Shown: positions 9,028 to 18,492 of the stretch, piece after piece
Position numbering within the stretch: position 1 is the first letter of the stretch
Layout of the letters: the number at the start of each line of letters is the position of its first letter
Assembly (NCBI RefSeq): GCF_037152535.1
Contig: NZ_JBBCMA010000001.1
Location: 2,577,989-2,641,988, forward strand
Direction of reading: 5' to 3'
DNA: 64,000 bases
Origin: Leclercia sp. AS011
GTDB lineage: Bacteria > Pseudomonadota > Gammaproteobacteria > Enterobacterales > Enterobacteriaceae
Notes under the pieces: model-generated
Database searches by the model: none
What the model was told of the DNA's origin: nothing
The model's input: only the letters and a program-made list of their open reading frames with translations
Program-made: the position numbers and the translations under genes

Positions 9028-9096
9028 ATGTCTGAGTTTCATCAAGCAGGATCATACCGATCCCCCCAAATTTACAGGAGTCTTTACCATGTCTGA
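9028..9096 (+). CDS. Possible 22-codon leader ORF or remnant of a deleted gene
   Basis: A short reading frame (begins [12 protein letters not shown], 22 aa) starts after a strong ribosome site (CAGGAGAGG, 9014-9022) and stops at TGA 9094-9096, eight bases inside the following gene, so translation of the two could be coupled. The good ribosome site with a very short product suggests either a leader peptide or the first codons of a gene lost by deletion between the promoter and the DUF1348 gene. Similarity to a known protein is not established. Confidence 0.35.
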   Translation: MSEFHQAGSYRSPQIYRSLYHV

Positions 9097-9565
9097 TGCA
9101 CAAATTCGTCCACCGCTTCCGCCGTTTACGCTTGAATCAGCGATTGAAAAAGTAAGGCTTGCTGAAGACGGCTGGAACAGCCGCGACGCTGAAAAGGTCT
9201 CTCTGGCCTATTCTCTGGATACCAAATGGCGTAACCGCGCAGAATTTGTGAATAATCGCGAAGAGGCCAAAGGATTTCTTGAGCGCAAATGGAAAAAGGA
9301 ACTTGAGTACCGTCTTATTAAAGAATTGTGGGCATTTGGGGGCAACCGCATTGCGGTCCGATATGCCTACGAGTGGCGCGATGATTCAGGTAACTGGTTC
9401 CGTTCTTACGGCAACGAGAATTGGGAATTCGGCGAGGATGGTCTGATGCAACGTCGTTTCGCGTGTATTAATGATATGCCCATCAAGGAAAGCGAGCGCA
9501 AGTACCACTGGCCGCTGGGGCGTCGTCCGGACGATCATCCGGGGTTATCGGAGCTGGGCCTGTAA
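9089..9565 (+). CDS. DUF1348 / NTF2-like (SnoaL-fold) protein
   Basis: Cytoplasmic protein of 158 aa matching the DUF1348 family, a branch of the nuclear transport factor 2 fold. Recognisable are [18 protein letters not shown] near residue 31, [23 protein letters not shown] and the aromatic-rich [19 protein letters not shown]. The conical fold usually binds a small hydrophobic ligand; no catalytic role is assigned to the family. It follows a promoter with a TetR-type operator, so it is probably induced when the TetR ligand appears. AGGAG at 9076-9080 supports the start. Confidence 0.85.
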   Translation: MSDAQIRPPLPPFTLESAIEKVRLAEDGWNSRDAEKVSLAYSLDTKWRNRAEFVNNREEAKGFLERKWKKELEYRLIKELWAFGGNRIAVRYAYEWRDDSGNWFRSYGNENWEFGEDGLMQRRFACINDMPIKESERKYHWPLGRRPDDHPGLSELGL

Positions 9566-9584
9566 CGTTCCGGTTTAATCCGTA

Positions 9585-9622
9585 AAGCCCGGCTACCAGC
9601 CTGGTCGGGCGCTTATTTATTC
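9585..9622 (+). terminator. Probable terminator after the DUF1348 gene
   Basis: GC-rich stem AAGCCCG / CGGGC with the inner repeat ACCAG / CTGGT, followed by GCTTATTTATT. It lies 20 bp past the stop codon. Confidence 0.6.
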
Positions 9623-9747
9623 CTCTACCGATATGATTTTCAAAATTTAACTATTGCCCTGGGCTTATAAAGTAGTGATAAGCCTGACGGTTCGCTCATA
9701 TAAAAAGCACGCAAAATAATGGCATGCATTACTCATCAGGTGACACT

Positions 9748-10755
9748 ATGAATATCAAGTCCGCGTTATTGTCTGTCGCAATGGCTGCAGTTTCAGCCAA
9801 CAGCTTTGCTGATACAACTACCCCAGAACGTCATGTTCAAGAATTCCTGAATGCGCTGAACGGTAGCGGAGGGAAGCCCATTGAGCAATTGTCTCCCCAG
9901 GCAGCACGTCAGGTCTTGATCGATGCGCAGAAAGGGGGAGCACTGCCTGCGGCCGACGTCAGTGAAAAAACGATTACTGTTAATGGGCAAAAAATAACGC
10001 TGAATATTGTGAAGCCTCATAACGCGACAGGCATCCTGCCAGTATTTATGTTCTTCCACGGTGGTGGCTGGATCCTTGGCGATTTCCCGACACATGAGCG
10101 TCTGGTTCGTGATCTGGTTAATGCGTCCGAAGCGGCGGCCGTTTTCGTAAACTATACGCCATCGCCGGAAGCGCATTTCCCTATTGCAATTAATCAGGCA
10201 TACGCAGCAACCCGATGGGTAGCCGAGAACGGAAGTGAAATAGGCGTTGATGGCAAACGTCTGGCGCTGGTGGGTAACAGCGTCGGCGGTAATATGGTCG
10301 CGGCCGTAGCGCTTCAGGCTAAACAACATAAAACACCTGCCATTCGCTATGACGTCATGCTCTGGCCTGTAACTGACGCGAATTTTCATACTGATTCTTA
10401 TAATCAGTATGAAAACGGGTATTTTCTGACGCGCAACATGATGAAGTGGTTCTGGGACGCCTACACCCCAAATGAGAGCGACAGAAATAACATTCTTGCC
10501 TCTCCGCTACGCGCAACAACAGAGCAGTTGCAGAGGCTGCCACCCACGCTGATTCAGACTGCTGAACTTGATGTGCTGCGCGATGAAGGCGAGGCTTTCG
10601 GTCGCAAACTTGACGCTGCTGGTGTCGACGTGACGGTTACGCGTTACAACGGATTAATTCATGATTATGGTCTGCTGAACGCGCTGAGTGACGTTCCTGC
10701 CGTGCGGACTGCTATTAGTCAGGCAGGATATCAGTTGAAAGAACATTTGAAATAA
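9748..10755 (+). CDS. Exported HSL-family alpha/beta hydrolase (esterase/lipase)
   Basis: Esterase of the hormone-sensitive lipase type, 335 aa. The chosen ATG at 9748 starts a typical Sec signal peptide (hydrophobic core after MNIKS, probable cleavage after NSFA); an upstream ATG at 9724 would add eight residues before it. The oxyanion motif HGGGW is near residue 105, the nucleophile serine sits in GNSVGG near 180, and the acid and histidine are in LDVLRDEGE and LIHDYG near the C-terminus. It probably hydrolyses short-chain esters in the periplasm. It stands alone downstream of the TetR/DUF1348 genes. Confidence 0.85.
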   Translation: MNIKSALLSVAMAAVSANSFADTTTPERHVQEFLNALNGSGGKPIEQLSPQAARQVLIDAQKGGALPAADVSEKTITVNGQKITLNIVKPHNATGILPVFMFFHGGGWILGDFPTHERLVRDLVNASEAAAVFVNYTPSPEAHFPIAINQAYAATRWVAENGSEIGVDGKRLALVGNSVGGNMVAAVALQAKQHKTPAIRYDVMLWPVTDANFHTDSYNQYENGYFLTRNMMKWFWDAYTPNESDRNNILASPLRATTEQLQRLPPTLIQTAELDVLRDEGEAFGRKLDAAGVDVTVTRYNGLIHDYGLLNALSDVPAVRTAISQAGYQLKEHLK

Positions 10756-10764
10756 CGACAAGGC

Positions 10765-10789
10765 GACCAGCGGGGCTTACCGGCTGGTC
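10765..10789 (+). other. Hairpin downstream of the esterase gene
   Basis: Inverted repeat GACCAGC / GCTGGTC with a short GG/CC inner pairing, 9 bp after the esterase stop. The following bases (ATTCTCTG) are not a good U-run, so termination here is only possible. The rest of 10790-10966 shows no gene. Confidence 0.4.
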
Positions 10790-10966
10790 ATTCTCTGCAC
10801 GTTTTCTCGATGCAGGATGATTGTGGGGTGGAATACTAACAGATCTAGAGTGTCAGGCATTTCAGTGAGTTTGAGTAGACGCCCTTTTGCAGCAACAGTA
10901 ATGGTGCAGCCTGAAAGCATTCGCAGATACTATTGTGCATTACGTATCCACTCGAATTTTGATGTC

Positions 10967-13900
10967 TCATCTCTCCTGCATGATCGCTGCATTCTGTTTT
11001 GCAGTGTCGACTCTGCGCTCAAACTCTTCGCTCGTAATGTTTTCATAACAACAGTCCGCCTCATCCTTACGATAACGGTTGCAACCATAGAAAACGCCTC
11101 CGTCTTTGTTCTTACGCTTAACCATGGTGCCGAGACCGCAGCGCCGACAGACGATTTCAATCTCCTGACATTCTGGATTCGCGCATACCCTTTGCATGCC
11201 ATTGTGCATCACCATCGGTGAGCTGCATTGCTTGCAGGAACTGGCCATATAATCACAGGCGGGTGAGTGAGAGCAGACATAGAATTTCTTATCATAGCGG
11301 CTCACTTTGCCCGTTAAGGAGCCGGACTCACAATCTGGACAACTCCATTGACCGACTTCAAGAGAATCACTTTTCGTAATGAGCTGTTTACCCATTTTTG
11401 CAATTTCCTCAACGAAAGCTGAGGTATTCTGGCTATCAAAGATCATAAACACATAGTGTCGGGCACGGGTAACGGCGACATAAAATAACCGACGCTCTTC
11501 GGCAAACAGGTATGGCTCTTGCTCCGGGAGAAGAAGGTCTATCAACTCATCATTTTCTTTGGCTGATGGAAAACTCCCCTTTTCGAGCCCCAGCAGGAGC
11601 ACGTAATTTGCTTCCAGGCCTTTACTGGCATGCGCCGTCTGGTATTGAATATCCAGTAGTGGAAATTCGGCCATTAGCGCCTTTAGATCCAACCCCTTAA
11701 GATCCCTCATATTTTCCAGACGATAACGACCAATCAGCATAACGGGTGCGCGACGGGTACTGTTGAGCCTCACTTCCCGGCTATGGCAACGAGCAAGCGC
11801 TCTCCTGATTTGCTGACGATAAGCCTCAGCTTTTCTTTGGTTGCGCTCGGCAATGTGGATATTAGCGATTTGTTCCTGAATATCGAGCAGTTGGACTGCC
11901 GCATGTTCCACCTGGGTATGCGTCGTGATCTCTTTCTTCAACTGCGCCGGATTTCGAGTAACAAAGGTAGAACTAAGCTCATGTATGCGATTGTTAAAGC
12001 GATAACTTTTGTCCAGAGGTAGCATTTTTGCAGGCGAAAACTGATGATCAAAACGGGTAAAAAAACGAAGGTCTGAGCCATTGAAACGATAAATGGCCTG
12101 CCAGTCATCCCCTACTGCAAACAGCCGCATATTATCCCGGGTTGCCAGTAATGCCTTTAACAACTTCCCTCGCCCACCCGAAAGGTCCTGAAACTCATCA
12201 ACCAGAACATAGTCATAACGATGATGAAATTGCCCTTCCTCAAGTGCAGTTGTTGCTTCCGCGATCATATCGCTGAAGTCCATTTCTTGTTGCTCTTTGA
12301 GATGGGCTTCATAAGCATCATAGACGGGTTTAAACAACGCGATAAATGCCTGGGTGCGCCCCATATCTATACGTTGAGGTGACGTCAGCAGTTCTGAAAA
12401 TGAAAATTGCCCTTCCTTGAAAAGGCTAAGGAAACGGAGCATCAAATCGATAAAGCCTTGCCACGGCGATGAACCCGAGCTTTTAAGCTCATCCAGGAGT
12501 GTGTCTGTGTCACGTAAATGCTGCGGCTCCTTCACCCGATTAAGTAAATCGAGGATATTTTCTTCCAGCGTTCCTTCACTCAACTGGTAGCTGTATAACT
12601 CTTCCAGTCGGGTTTTGTGCTGTTGATGCAGTTTCCGCTTCCAGGCTAATCCTTCAAGATATGCGGCCTGATCGACAAAGGGGGCCGTTCTCATCTCTCG
12701 ATCTACGCCAAGGTATTCAATATAGGTCTTACTGACCGGCAAGTAGAAGTCAGGCTTATACTGGCGGCGTTCTATGGTTGCTGTATTAACCTCATAATTT
12801 GCTTCATAAGCAAAGGGGACTGAATACAAATAGAGATAGTTGGCAACCCGTAATTCACCGACACTTTTAACCCATTGCCCGGTCAGGGTAATCAGGCGGC
12901 AGCTTTGGAGAAACTCATGATATTCTTCAATGGCATTGAAATCATATTCACAACGGCCAGGTGTACTGTAACAAACAAAATATTTAACTAGTTGGGTTTT
13001 ATAATCATCGCTGAGACTTATTTCTGCTTCTAAAGTCGCTTCAATAAATTGTCGTAACTCATTATTTTGTTCAGCAAAACGCGTAAGTGAACGTTTGACG
13101 CCAACACTTTGAGCGACAATACGATTGCCGAACGCATGGAAGGTAGTCGCTTTTAATTTATCCCCACTTTCCGGCAGTCGCTCAGCAATACGTTCAGCCA
13201 TTTCCCGCGCGGCCTTGTTACCAAAGGCCAGCATTAAGATATTTTCAGGCTGAGCTAAACCCGCCTTCAACAGATATCCAGCCTTACCAATTAGTGTCGA
13301 CGTTTTTCCCGTCCCGGCACCTGCAACAACTAAAGTATGATCTTCATTCGTGACACAAGCTTTACGCTGAGGGGAACTCAGGGGCTGTGATTCGATGTTA
13401 TCAAAAAAGATTTGATACGAAGATACTAACTGCGGGACGACCCGTTCGTTAAAGTGATGTCGTCCCGCTTCAGAAACATCGTCCATTGATAACTTCAGGG
13501 CCAGCTGCGCAATGGGGTTATCGCTTTCTTGCGCAATAAAATCGGCATCAATATCAAGATCATAAAGACGCTTTTTAACCAAAGTGAGCTGTGACAAAGC
13601 GCGCCACTCCCACGAAGAGAAATAGTGATCGCCTTTCTGATAGCGTCTGACAACCTCAAGTAGATCCCGCCACTCAGCGCTATGCTGAAAAATATCCAGC
13701 GCTGCACGTTGAATCTTTTGAATAAGTGTTTCGAGCTGCTGAACATTGAAACCATTAAGCCGATAGGTTTCACCGTCTGTCCCAATAGACACATTAGAAT
13801 ACAGCCAACTGCGTCTGACCTTAATATTTCTAATCGCATCGATCGACAGTTGCACGCTCACATTTTGGTGCCTGAATGCCAGCAGGCCTGAAGACAGAGT

Positions 13901-13999
13901 TATTTTATTCGAGCGTCGGCGAATAAGTCCCCACAAATCATACAGTGGATGCGTACTGAGGTTCTGTTCACTTTGCAACTGTGAGGTCAATTTGTTCAT
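10967..13999 (-). CDS. UvrD/HelD-like superfamily 1 helicase with C-terminal zinc ribbons
   Basis: Large helicase of 1010 aa. The N-terminal 200 residues resemble the head of E. coli helicase IV (HelD). Walker A GAGTGKTST is near residue 230, Walker B DEFQD near 599, then GDDWQAIYRF, TAHASKGLE and YVAVTRAR, so all SF1A motifs are present. Between the Walker motifs, YKPDFYLP...YIEYLG resembles the PD-(D/E)XK segment seen in HelD-like helicases. About residues 885-985 carry several CxxC pairs forming topoisomerase-type zinc ribbons. E. coli HelD is near 684 aa, so this is an extended form. It lies 174 bp downstream of hsdR on the same strand, inside a defence island. Confidence 0.85.
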   Translation of the reverse strand: MNKLTSQLQSEQNLSTHPLYDLWGLIRRRSNKITLSSGLLAFRHQNVSVQLSIDAIRNIKVRRSWLYSNVSIGTDGETYRLNGFNVQQLETLIQKIQRAALDIFQHSAEWRDLLEVVRRYQKGDHYFSSWEWRALSQLTLVKKRLYDLDIDADFIAQESDNPIAQLALKLSMDDVSEAGRHHFNERVVPQLVSSYQIFFDNIESQPLSSPQRKACVTNEDHTLVVAGAGTGKTSTLIGKAGYLLKAGLAQPENILMLAFGNKAAREMAERIAERLPESGDKLKATTFHAFGNRIVAQSVGVKRSLTRFAEQNNELRQFIEATLEAEISLSDDYKTQLVKYFVCYSTPGRCEYDFNAIEEYHEFLQSCRLITLTGQWVKSVGELRVANYLYLYSVPFAYEANYEVNTATIERRQYKPDFYLPVSKTYIEYLGVDREMRTAPFVDQAAYLEGLAWKRKLHQQHKTRLEELYSYQLSEGTLEENILDLLNRVKEPQHLRDTDTLLDELKSSGSSPWQGFIDLMLRFLSLFKEGQFSFSELLTSPQRIDMGRTQAFIALFKPVYDAYEAHLKEQQEMDFSDMIAEATTALEEGQFHHRYDYVLVDEFQDLSGGRGKLLKALLATRDNMRLFAVGDDWQAIYRFNGSDLRFFTRFDHQFSPAKMLPLDKSYRFNNRIHELSSTFVTRNPAQLKKEITTHTQVEHAAVQLLDIQEQIANIHIAERNQRKAEAYRQQIRRALARCHSREVRLNSTRRAPVMLIGRYRLENMRDLKGLDLKALMAEFPLLDIQYQTAHASKGLEANYVLLLGLEKGSFPSAKENDELIDLLLPEQEPYLFAEERRLFYVAVTRARHYVFMIFDSQNTSAFVEEIAKMGKQLITKSDSLEVGQWSCPDCESGSLTGKVSRYDKKFYVCSHSPACDYMASSCKQCSSPMVMHNGMQRVCANPECQEIEIVCRRCGLGTMVKRKNKDGGVFYGCNRYRKDEADCCYENITSEEFERRVDTAKQNAAIMQER

Positions 14000-14038
14000 T
14001 CTTGATGGAAAAATCGAAAATGGAGAAGTTTTAAAATA

Positions 14039-14060
14039 ACTGAATCAAGGAGCATTCAGT
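14039..14060 (-). other. Hairpin between hsdR and the helicase gene
   Basis: Perfect 7-bp inverted repeat ACTGAAT / ATTCAGT with an 8-base loop, about 40 bp upstream of the helicase start. Read on the minus strand it is followed by TATTTTAAAACTT. It could be a weak terminator for hsdR or an operator for the helicase gene. Confidence 0.35.
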
Positions 14061-14164
14061 ACCGCCGTTGAGTCCTGGCAATGAAGTTCTCGCATGCTTA
14101 ATCAGAACTATTTTCACTCTTCAGGTACAACGGAGGGCGATACTCTGCCCTCGCTATCAGCAGT

Positions 14165-14185
14165 TGGACGTCGCTATGACGTCCA
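14165..14185 (-). other. Hairpin spanning the hsdR stop codon
   Basis: TGGACGTC / GACGTCCA, an 8-bp perfect stem with a 5-base loop holding the TAG stop of hsdR. No U-run follows on the minus strand. Confidence 0.4.
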
Positions 14186-17100
14186 GCTGTTCGACACCAC
14201 TTCCGCCTGCTTCAAAATCAGCTCTACGGCACCCGCTGTTTTATCCGGCGGATACTTGTACTTACGCAGGGTCTGGCGCACCAGAATACGCAGCCGCGCA
14301 CGCACGCTTTCACGTACCTGCCAGTCGACGGTGGTAGATTTCCGCAGCTGTCGTGTGACCTCAATAGCCAGCTTTCTTAGCGTTTCATCGCCCAGTTCAC
14401 GCACCGCGCTTTCGTTTTCCACCAGCGCATCGTAGAAAGCGATTTCGTCCTGGTTTAAGCCCAGCGCATCATCGCGCTCCATCGCCTCCTGGAACGCTTT
14501 CGCCATCTGGATCAACTCTTCAATCACCTGTGCGGTTTCAATCGCCCGGTTATTGTATTTGAGCAGCACGGCTTTCAGGCGGTCGGAGTATTTCTTCTGC
14601 TGCACTATGTTATTTCCGGAGCGAGCATGAATACCGTCATTAAGCAGTTTTTCCAGCAGTTCCACCGCCAGGTTGCGTTGCGGCATTTCCCGCACTTCTT
14701 CCAGGAACTCATCGGACAGCAACCCTATGTTTGGCTTATCCAACCCGGCCAGAGCAAAAACATCCTCAACGCCTGTAGCGACAACCGCGTTATCGAGGAT
14801 CTTGCTCAGCAGCGAGTTCTTTTCTGACTGGCTAAATTTTGCCTTTGGATCAAGTTTGATAAGCCCCACTCTGACCGCCGAAAGGAACGCGAACTCCTCC
14901 TGTAAGGGTTCAGCTTCATCAAGGGTGTTACAGAGCGACCAGGCTTTACTCATCGCCAGTGAAACGTCGAGATAACGCTTTTTACCGTCATCCAGACCCA
15001 GAATGTAGTTAACGGCATCGCGCAAGAACGCTAATGGATCGCGAGAAAAGCCTTCGTAGCTAAAGCCGGGTTTTCCTGCTGACGGCGCAAACATCCCGTG
15101 AATGACATCGATTTTTTCCAACAGAATGGCAAAAGCTTCCCGCGCATCGACGGTAGTCTGCCCTTTCCCTTTCGAATCCGTGTAGGTTTTTAGCGCCTGC
15201 TTCAGTTCGTTGGCGATACCAATGTAATCCACCACCAGCCCGCCGGGTTTATCGCGGAACACGCGGTTAACGCGCGCAATAGCCTGCATCAGGTTATGAC
15301 CGCGCATCGGCTTGTCGATATACATGGTGTGGCAGCACGGCGCATCAAACCCGGTCAGCCACATATCACGGACAATCACCAGCTTCAGCGGATCGTTCAA
15401 ATCCTTAAAGCGGGCTTCAAGACGCTTTTTAGTCTGCTTGTTGTAGATGTGCGGCTGAAGATGGTCTTTGTCTGATGCTGAGCCGGTCATAATGACTTTG
15501 ATCGCGCCTTGTTCAACATCCGTGCTGTGCCAGTCCGGACGGATCTCTGTGATGGCGTTGTAGAGCTTCACACAGATATCACGGCTCATGGCCACAATCA
15601 TCGCCTTGCCGTTCATGGCCGCATTGCGTGTTTCAAAGTGCTGAACCAGATCGGCGGCAACCTGTTTGATACGCGGCTCTGAACCCACCAGCTTTTCCAG
15701 ACGACTCCAGTCACCTTTGGTTTTCTCCTGCTGACCCGTCTCTTCATCTTCCACCAGCTCATCCACCTTGTCGGAGAGCGTTTCCAGCTCCTCATGATTC
15801 AGGTCGAGTTTTGCCAGCCGGGATTCGTAGTAAATCGGTACCGTTGCGCCATCATCAACCGCATCCTGAATATCGTAGATAGAGACGTAATCGCCGAATA
15901 CGGCACGGGTATCTTTATCTTCAGACGCAATCGGCGTACCGGTAAAGCCCATAAACGACGCATTCGGCAGCGCATCGCGCATGTGTTTGGCGTAGCCGTA
16001 TTTGTAGACCCCGGTTTCGCGGTCCAGCGTGGCGCTCAGGCCATACTGGCTGCGGTGCGCTTCATCGGAAATCACCACGATGTTGGTGCGCAGGTTGAGG
16101 GCCGGATGGCTCTGCTCGCTGTCCAGCGGCGCAAACTTTTGCACGGTGGTAAAGATGATGCCGCCGGATTCGCGGGCATTAAGCAGCTCACGCAGCTCGT
16201 CGCGGTCGTTGGCCTGTAAAGGCGTTTGCTTCAGTAAATCTTGCGCCTGACAAAAGGTTGCATAGAGTTGCCCGTCCAGATCGTTACGATCCGTCACCAC
16301 CACGATGGTCGGGTTGTTCATCTCCGCCTGTTGCAATAGCTTTCCGGCGTAGCAGCACATAGAGATACTTTTGCCGGATCCCTGTGTATGCCACACCACA
16401 CCCGCTTTTTTACTGCCGGGAGTAATGTTACTGCGCAGCGGCAGATGTTTGCCGGTAGACGCCACAATCGTCGCCGCGACAGCTTCACGCACCGCGTGGA
16501 ACTGGTGATAGGCGGCAATCTTTTTGATGAGGCGTTTGCCGTCATTTTCGAACAACACAAAGTAACGAATGTAATCGAGCAGAAGCGCACGGTTAAAGAA
16601 GCCCTTCACGACCGTTTGCAACTGCCAGTCAAACTGTGGCTTATCGTCTTCGTTAGCCACAGTTTTCCACGGTAGAAAACGCTCTTCGTCAGCAGTGAGC
16701 GAGCCAATACGCGCATTTTGCCCATCGCTCACCACCAGCGCTTCGTTGCAGATAAACAGGTCGCTGAGTTCGTTTTTATAGGTCTGGAGCTGGTTAAACG
16801 CAGCCCAGATATCGGCATTGGCATCAATCGGGCTTTTCAGCTCAATCACCGCCACCGGCAGGCCGTTGATATAACCAATGATATCCGGACGACGGACCTG
16901 TTTTATCCCCTGAATAGCGACCTGATTCACGACCATAAAGCGGTTATTGCCGGGATGGTTAAAATCCATCAGCAGCGCTTTATCGTGAACCGTCTTGTCT
17001 TCACGCTTGTACTCAACGGGGACGCCGTCAAGCAGCAGATGGTGAAAGGCCTTATTGCTGACGACCAGATCCGGGCTTTCGGGGCGGGTAATACGCAGTA

Positions 17101-17305
17101 TCACCTCTTCCAGCACGGAAACAGGGAGATGGGGATTGATGGTTTTCAGCTGCTCCAGCATCACCGGGCGCAGAAACACATCATGGAATGATTCACGCAG
17201 CGGGTTGTCGCCGTCCGGCGCGATATCCGGCCCGTGCAGCACTTCCCAGTCCTGTTCAGCAAACCATTTCAGGCATTGCTGCTCTAAATCGTCTTCGCTC
17301 AGCAT
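14174..17305 (-). CDS. hsdR: Type I restriction enzyme endonuclease/translocase subunit HsdR
   Basis: Restriction subunit of 1043 aa, normal length for HsdR. The N-terminal nuclease domain has the PD-(D/E)XK pattern [19 protein letters not shown] near residues 135-155. The translocase domain has Walker A TQGSGKS (about 307), the DEAH box ISDEAHRS (about 410), GFTGTP, and the late helicase motif MQAIARVNR. With HsdM and HsdS it would cut unmethylated DNA after ATP-driven translocation. Its start overlaps the DUF4268 stop by one base (TGATG). No frameshift is seen, but its activity depends on an HsdM that is truncated here. A perfect 8-bp hairpin (14165-14185) surrounds its stop codon. Confidence 0.93.
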   Translation of the reverse strand: MLSEDDLEQQCLKWFAEQDWEVLHGPDIAPDGDNPLRESFHDVFLRPVMLEQLKTINPHLPVSVLEEVILRITRPESPDLVVSNKAFHHLLLDGVPVEYKREDKTVHDKALLMDFNHPGNNRFMVVNQVAIQGIKQVRRPDIIGYINGLPVAVIELKSPIDANADIWAAFNQLQTYKNELSDLFICNEALVVSDGQNARIGSLTADEERFLPWKTVANEDDKPQFDWQLQTVVKGFFNRALLLDYIRYFVLFENDGKRLIKKIAAYHQFHAVREAVAATIVASTGKHLPLRSNITPGSKKAGVVWHTQGSGKSISMCCYAGKLLQQAEMNNPTIVVVTDRNDLDGQLYATFCQAQDLLKQTPLQANDRDELRELLNARESGGIIFTTVQKFAPLDSEQSHPALNLRTNIVVISDEAHRSQYGLSATLDRETGVYKYGYAKHMRDALPNASFMGFTGTPIASEDKDTRAVFGDYVSIYDIQDAVDDGATVPIYYESRLAKLDLNHEELETLSDKVDELVEDEETGQQEKTKGDWSRLEKLVGSEPRIKQVAADLVQHFETRNAAMNGKAMIVAMSRDICVKLYNAITEIRPDWHSTDVEQGAIKVIMTGSASDKDHLQPHIYNKQTKKRLEARFKDLNDPLKLVIVRDMWLTGFDAPCCHTMYIDKPMRGHNLMQAIARVNRVFRDKPGGLVVDYIGIANELKQALKTYTDSKGKGQTTVDAREAFAILLEKIDVIHGMFAPSAGKPGFSYEGFSRDPLAFLRDAVNYILGLDDGKKRYLDVSLAMSKAWSLCNTLDEAEPLQEEFAFLSAVRVGLIKLDPKAKFSQSEKNSLLSKILDNAVVATGVEDVFALAGLDKPNIGLLSDEFLEEVREMPQRNLAVELLEKLLNDGIHARSGNNIVQQKKYSDRLKAVLLKYNNRAIETAQVIEELIQMAKAFQEAMERDDALGLNQDEIAFYDALVENESAVRELGDETLRKLAIEVTRQLRKSTTVDWQVRESVRARLRILVRQTLRKYKYPPDKTAGAVELILKQAEVVSNSWTS

Positions 17306-18492
17306 CAGGCTTCCTCTGTCTCAGGTTCTTCCGTCTCTTCCGGCGCATTAGAAATATCTTTAAGCGCCATATTCAGTGGGGCGATAAAGGGATCGAGCGC
17401 TTTTTCAAACGCCGTCAGGTTAACCAGCAGCCAGTCGATCATTGCTGGCCAGTTGCTCTCGTCGAGGCTGGTGGCGGGCGTGGCGAAAGAGATTCGGCAC
17501 GATTTTTTGCCTGGAAGCGGCTCCCATTTCAGCGCCTGACCAAAGGTATTTTCAATCGCCTCTTTATGCTCATAGAGCCAGTTAAACGCAAAGGTGTTGC
17601 TCTCCGCCGAGGATTTGGCAATCCACAGTTCAACGCGACTCTCTTTTTTACTGAAAATTAGATTCCAAGAAACGGCGCTGATACCGGAACCCGCGCTGAT
17701 CCAATGGTCGGTCGACGGGCTGATATTGTTGTACAACGTGCAGGAGCTGGCTTTAAGACGCTCAAGGGTTTTGGTCCAGAAGGCTTTGCGGATCATCAGG
17801 ATAGCTTTAACTCCACCGCTGGTGGATTGCTCTTCGGCTTCCTTCTGCGCCATGCCGATCATGAAGGATTCGGCTTCCGGCGTCGGGATCACCTGGCGAA
17901 TATCAACGAACACATCGTCGTTGAATTTATACGGCTTAACCTTAAAGCACTGCACCCGCAGACCAAACTGCATCAGCCACAGTGCGGTATTGGTCACTTC
18001 TTTGCGGAAGCTGGCTGCCACCATCATCACTCGCTGCGTGCGGCTCTGGTTGATTTGCACTTCATCCAGGCTTTCACACTCCAGAAACTCGGCCATCACT
18101 TCCGCCGCCGGGCGAGTCTCTTCCGGTTCGTATTTATCGAGATAGAGCTGGAAGATGTCGAGGATCTGTTCTTTGCGCAGGTTGGCGCAGTAGCCGGCAT
18201 ATTTCAGCGCTTGCCACACCACATCGCGCCCGGAGTCATCGAGCTTGTTTTCGATGATCACCAGGTTGCGTTGTTTATCGATCGCCAGCAGGTCAAGGCG
18301 CTCTTTGGTGTCGTCAAAACCGGCGAACTCTTTCTGGATGATCAGCAGTTCATCATCGTTATCGCGGGTCAACGCCTGAGGGTTCTTCGCCAGCCACTCC
18401 TGCAGGTGATAGCGCTCGGTATAACCAAGGCTGCTGAACGACACCTCTTGCAGAGAGTGCAGGCTGTTGGTCGGCGTATCGACTTTATACAT
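17305..18492 (-). CDS. DUF4268 protein with PD-(D/E)XK nuclease-like motif, inside the hsd operon
   Basis: Protein of 395 aa with a putative nuclease-fold core at residues 64-90: ERLDLLAID, then VIIENKLDD, giving Asp67, Glu81 and Lys83 in the order of a D...ExK active site. The second half is of the DUF4268 type. It overlaps hsdS by 8 bp and hsdR by 1 bp, so it is translated as an integral part of the restriction operon. A function is not established: it may be an additional nuclease, a specificity or control factor, or an independent defence protein carried along. The C-terminus is acidic (TEEPETEEA). Confidence 0.75.
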   Translation of the reverse strand: MYKVDTPTNSLHSLQEVSFSSLGYTERYHLQEWLAKNPQALTRDNDDELLIIQKEFAGFDDTKERLDLLAIDKQRNLVIIENKLDDSGRDVVWQALKYAGYCANLRKEQILDIFQLYLDKYEPEETRPAAEVMAEFLECESLDEVQINQSRTQRVMMVAASFRKEVTNTALWLMQFGLRVQCFKVKPYKFNDDVFVDIRQVIPTPEAESFMIGMAQKEAEEQSTSGGVKAILMIRKAFWTKTLERLKASSCTLYNNISPSTDHWISAGSGISAVSWNLIFSKKESRVELWIAKSSAESNTFAFNWLYEHKEAIENTFGQALKWEPLPGKKSCRISFATPATSLDESNWPAMIDWLLVNLTAFEKALDPFIAPLNMALKDISNAPEETEEPETEEA

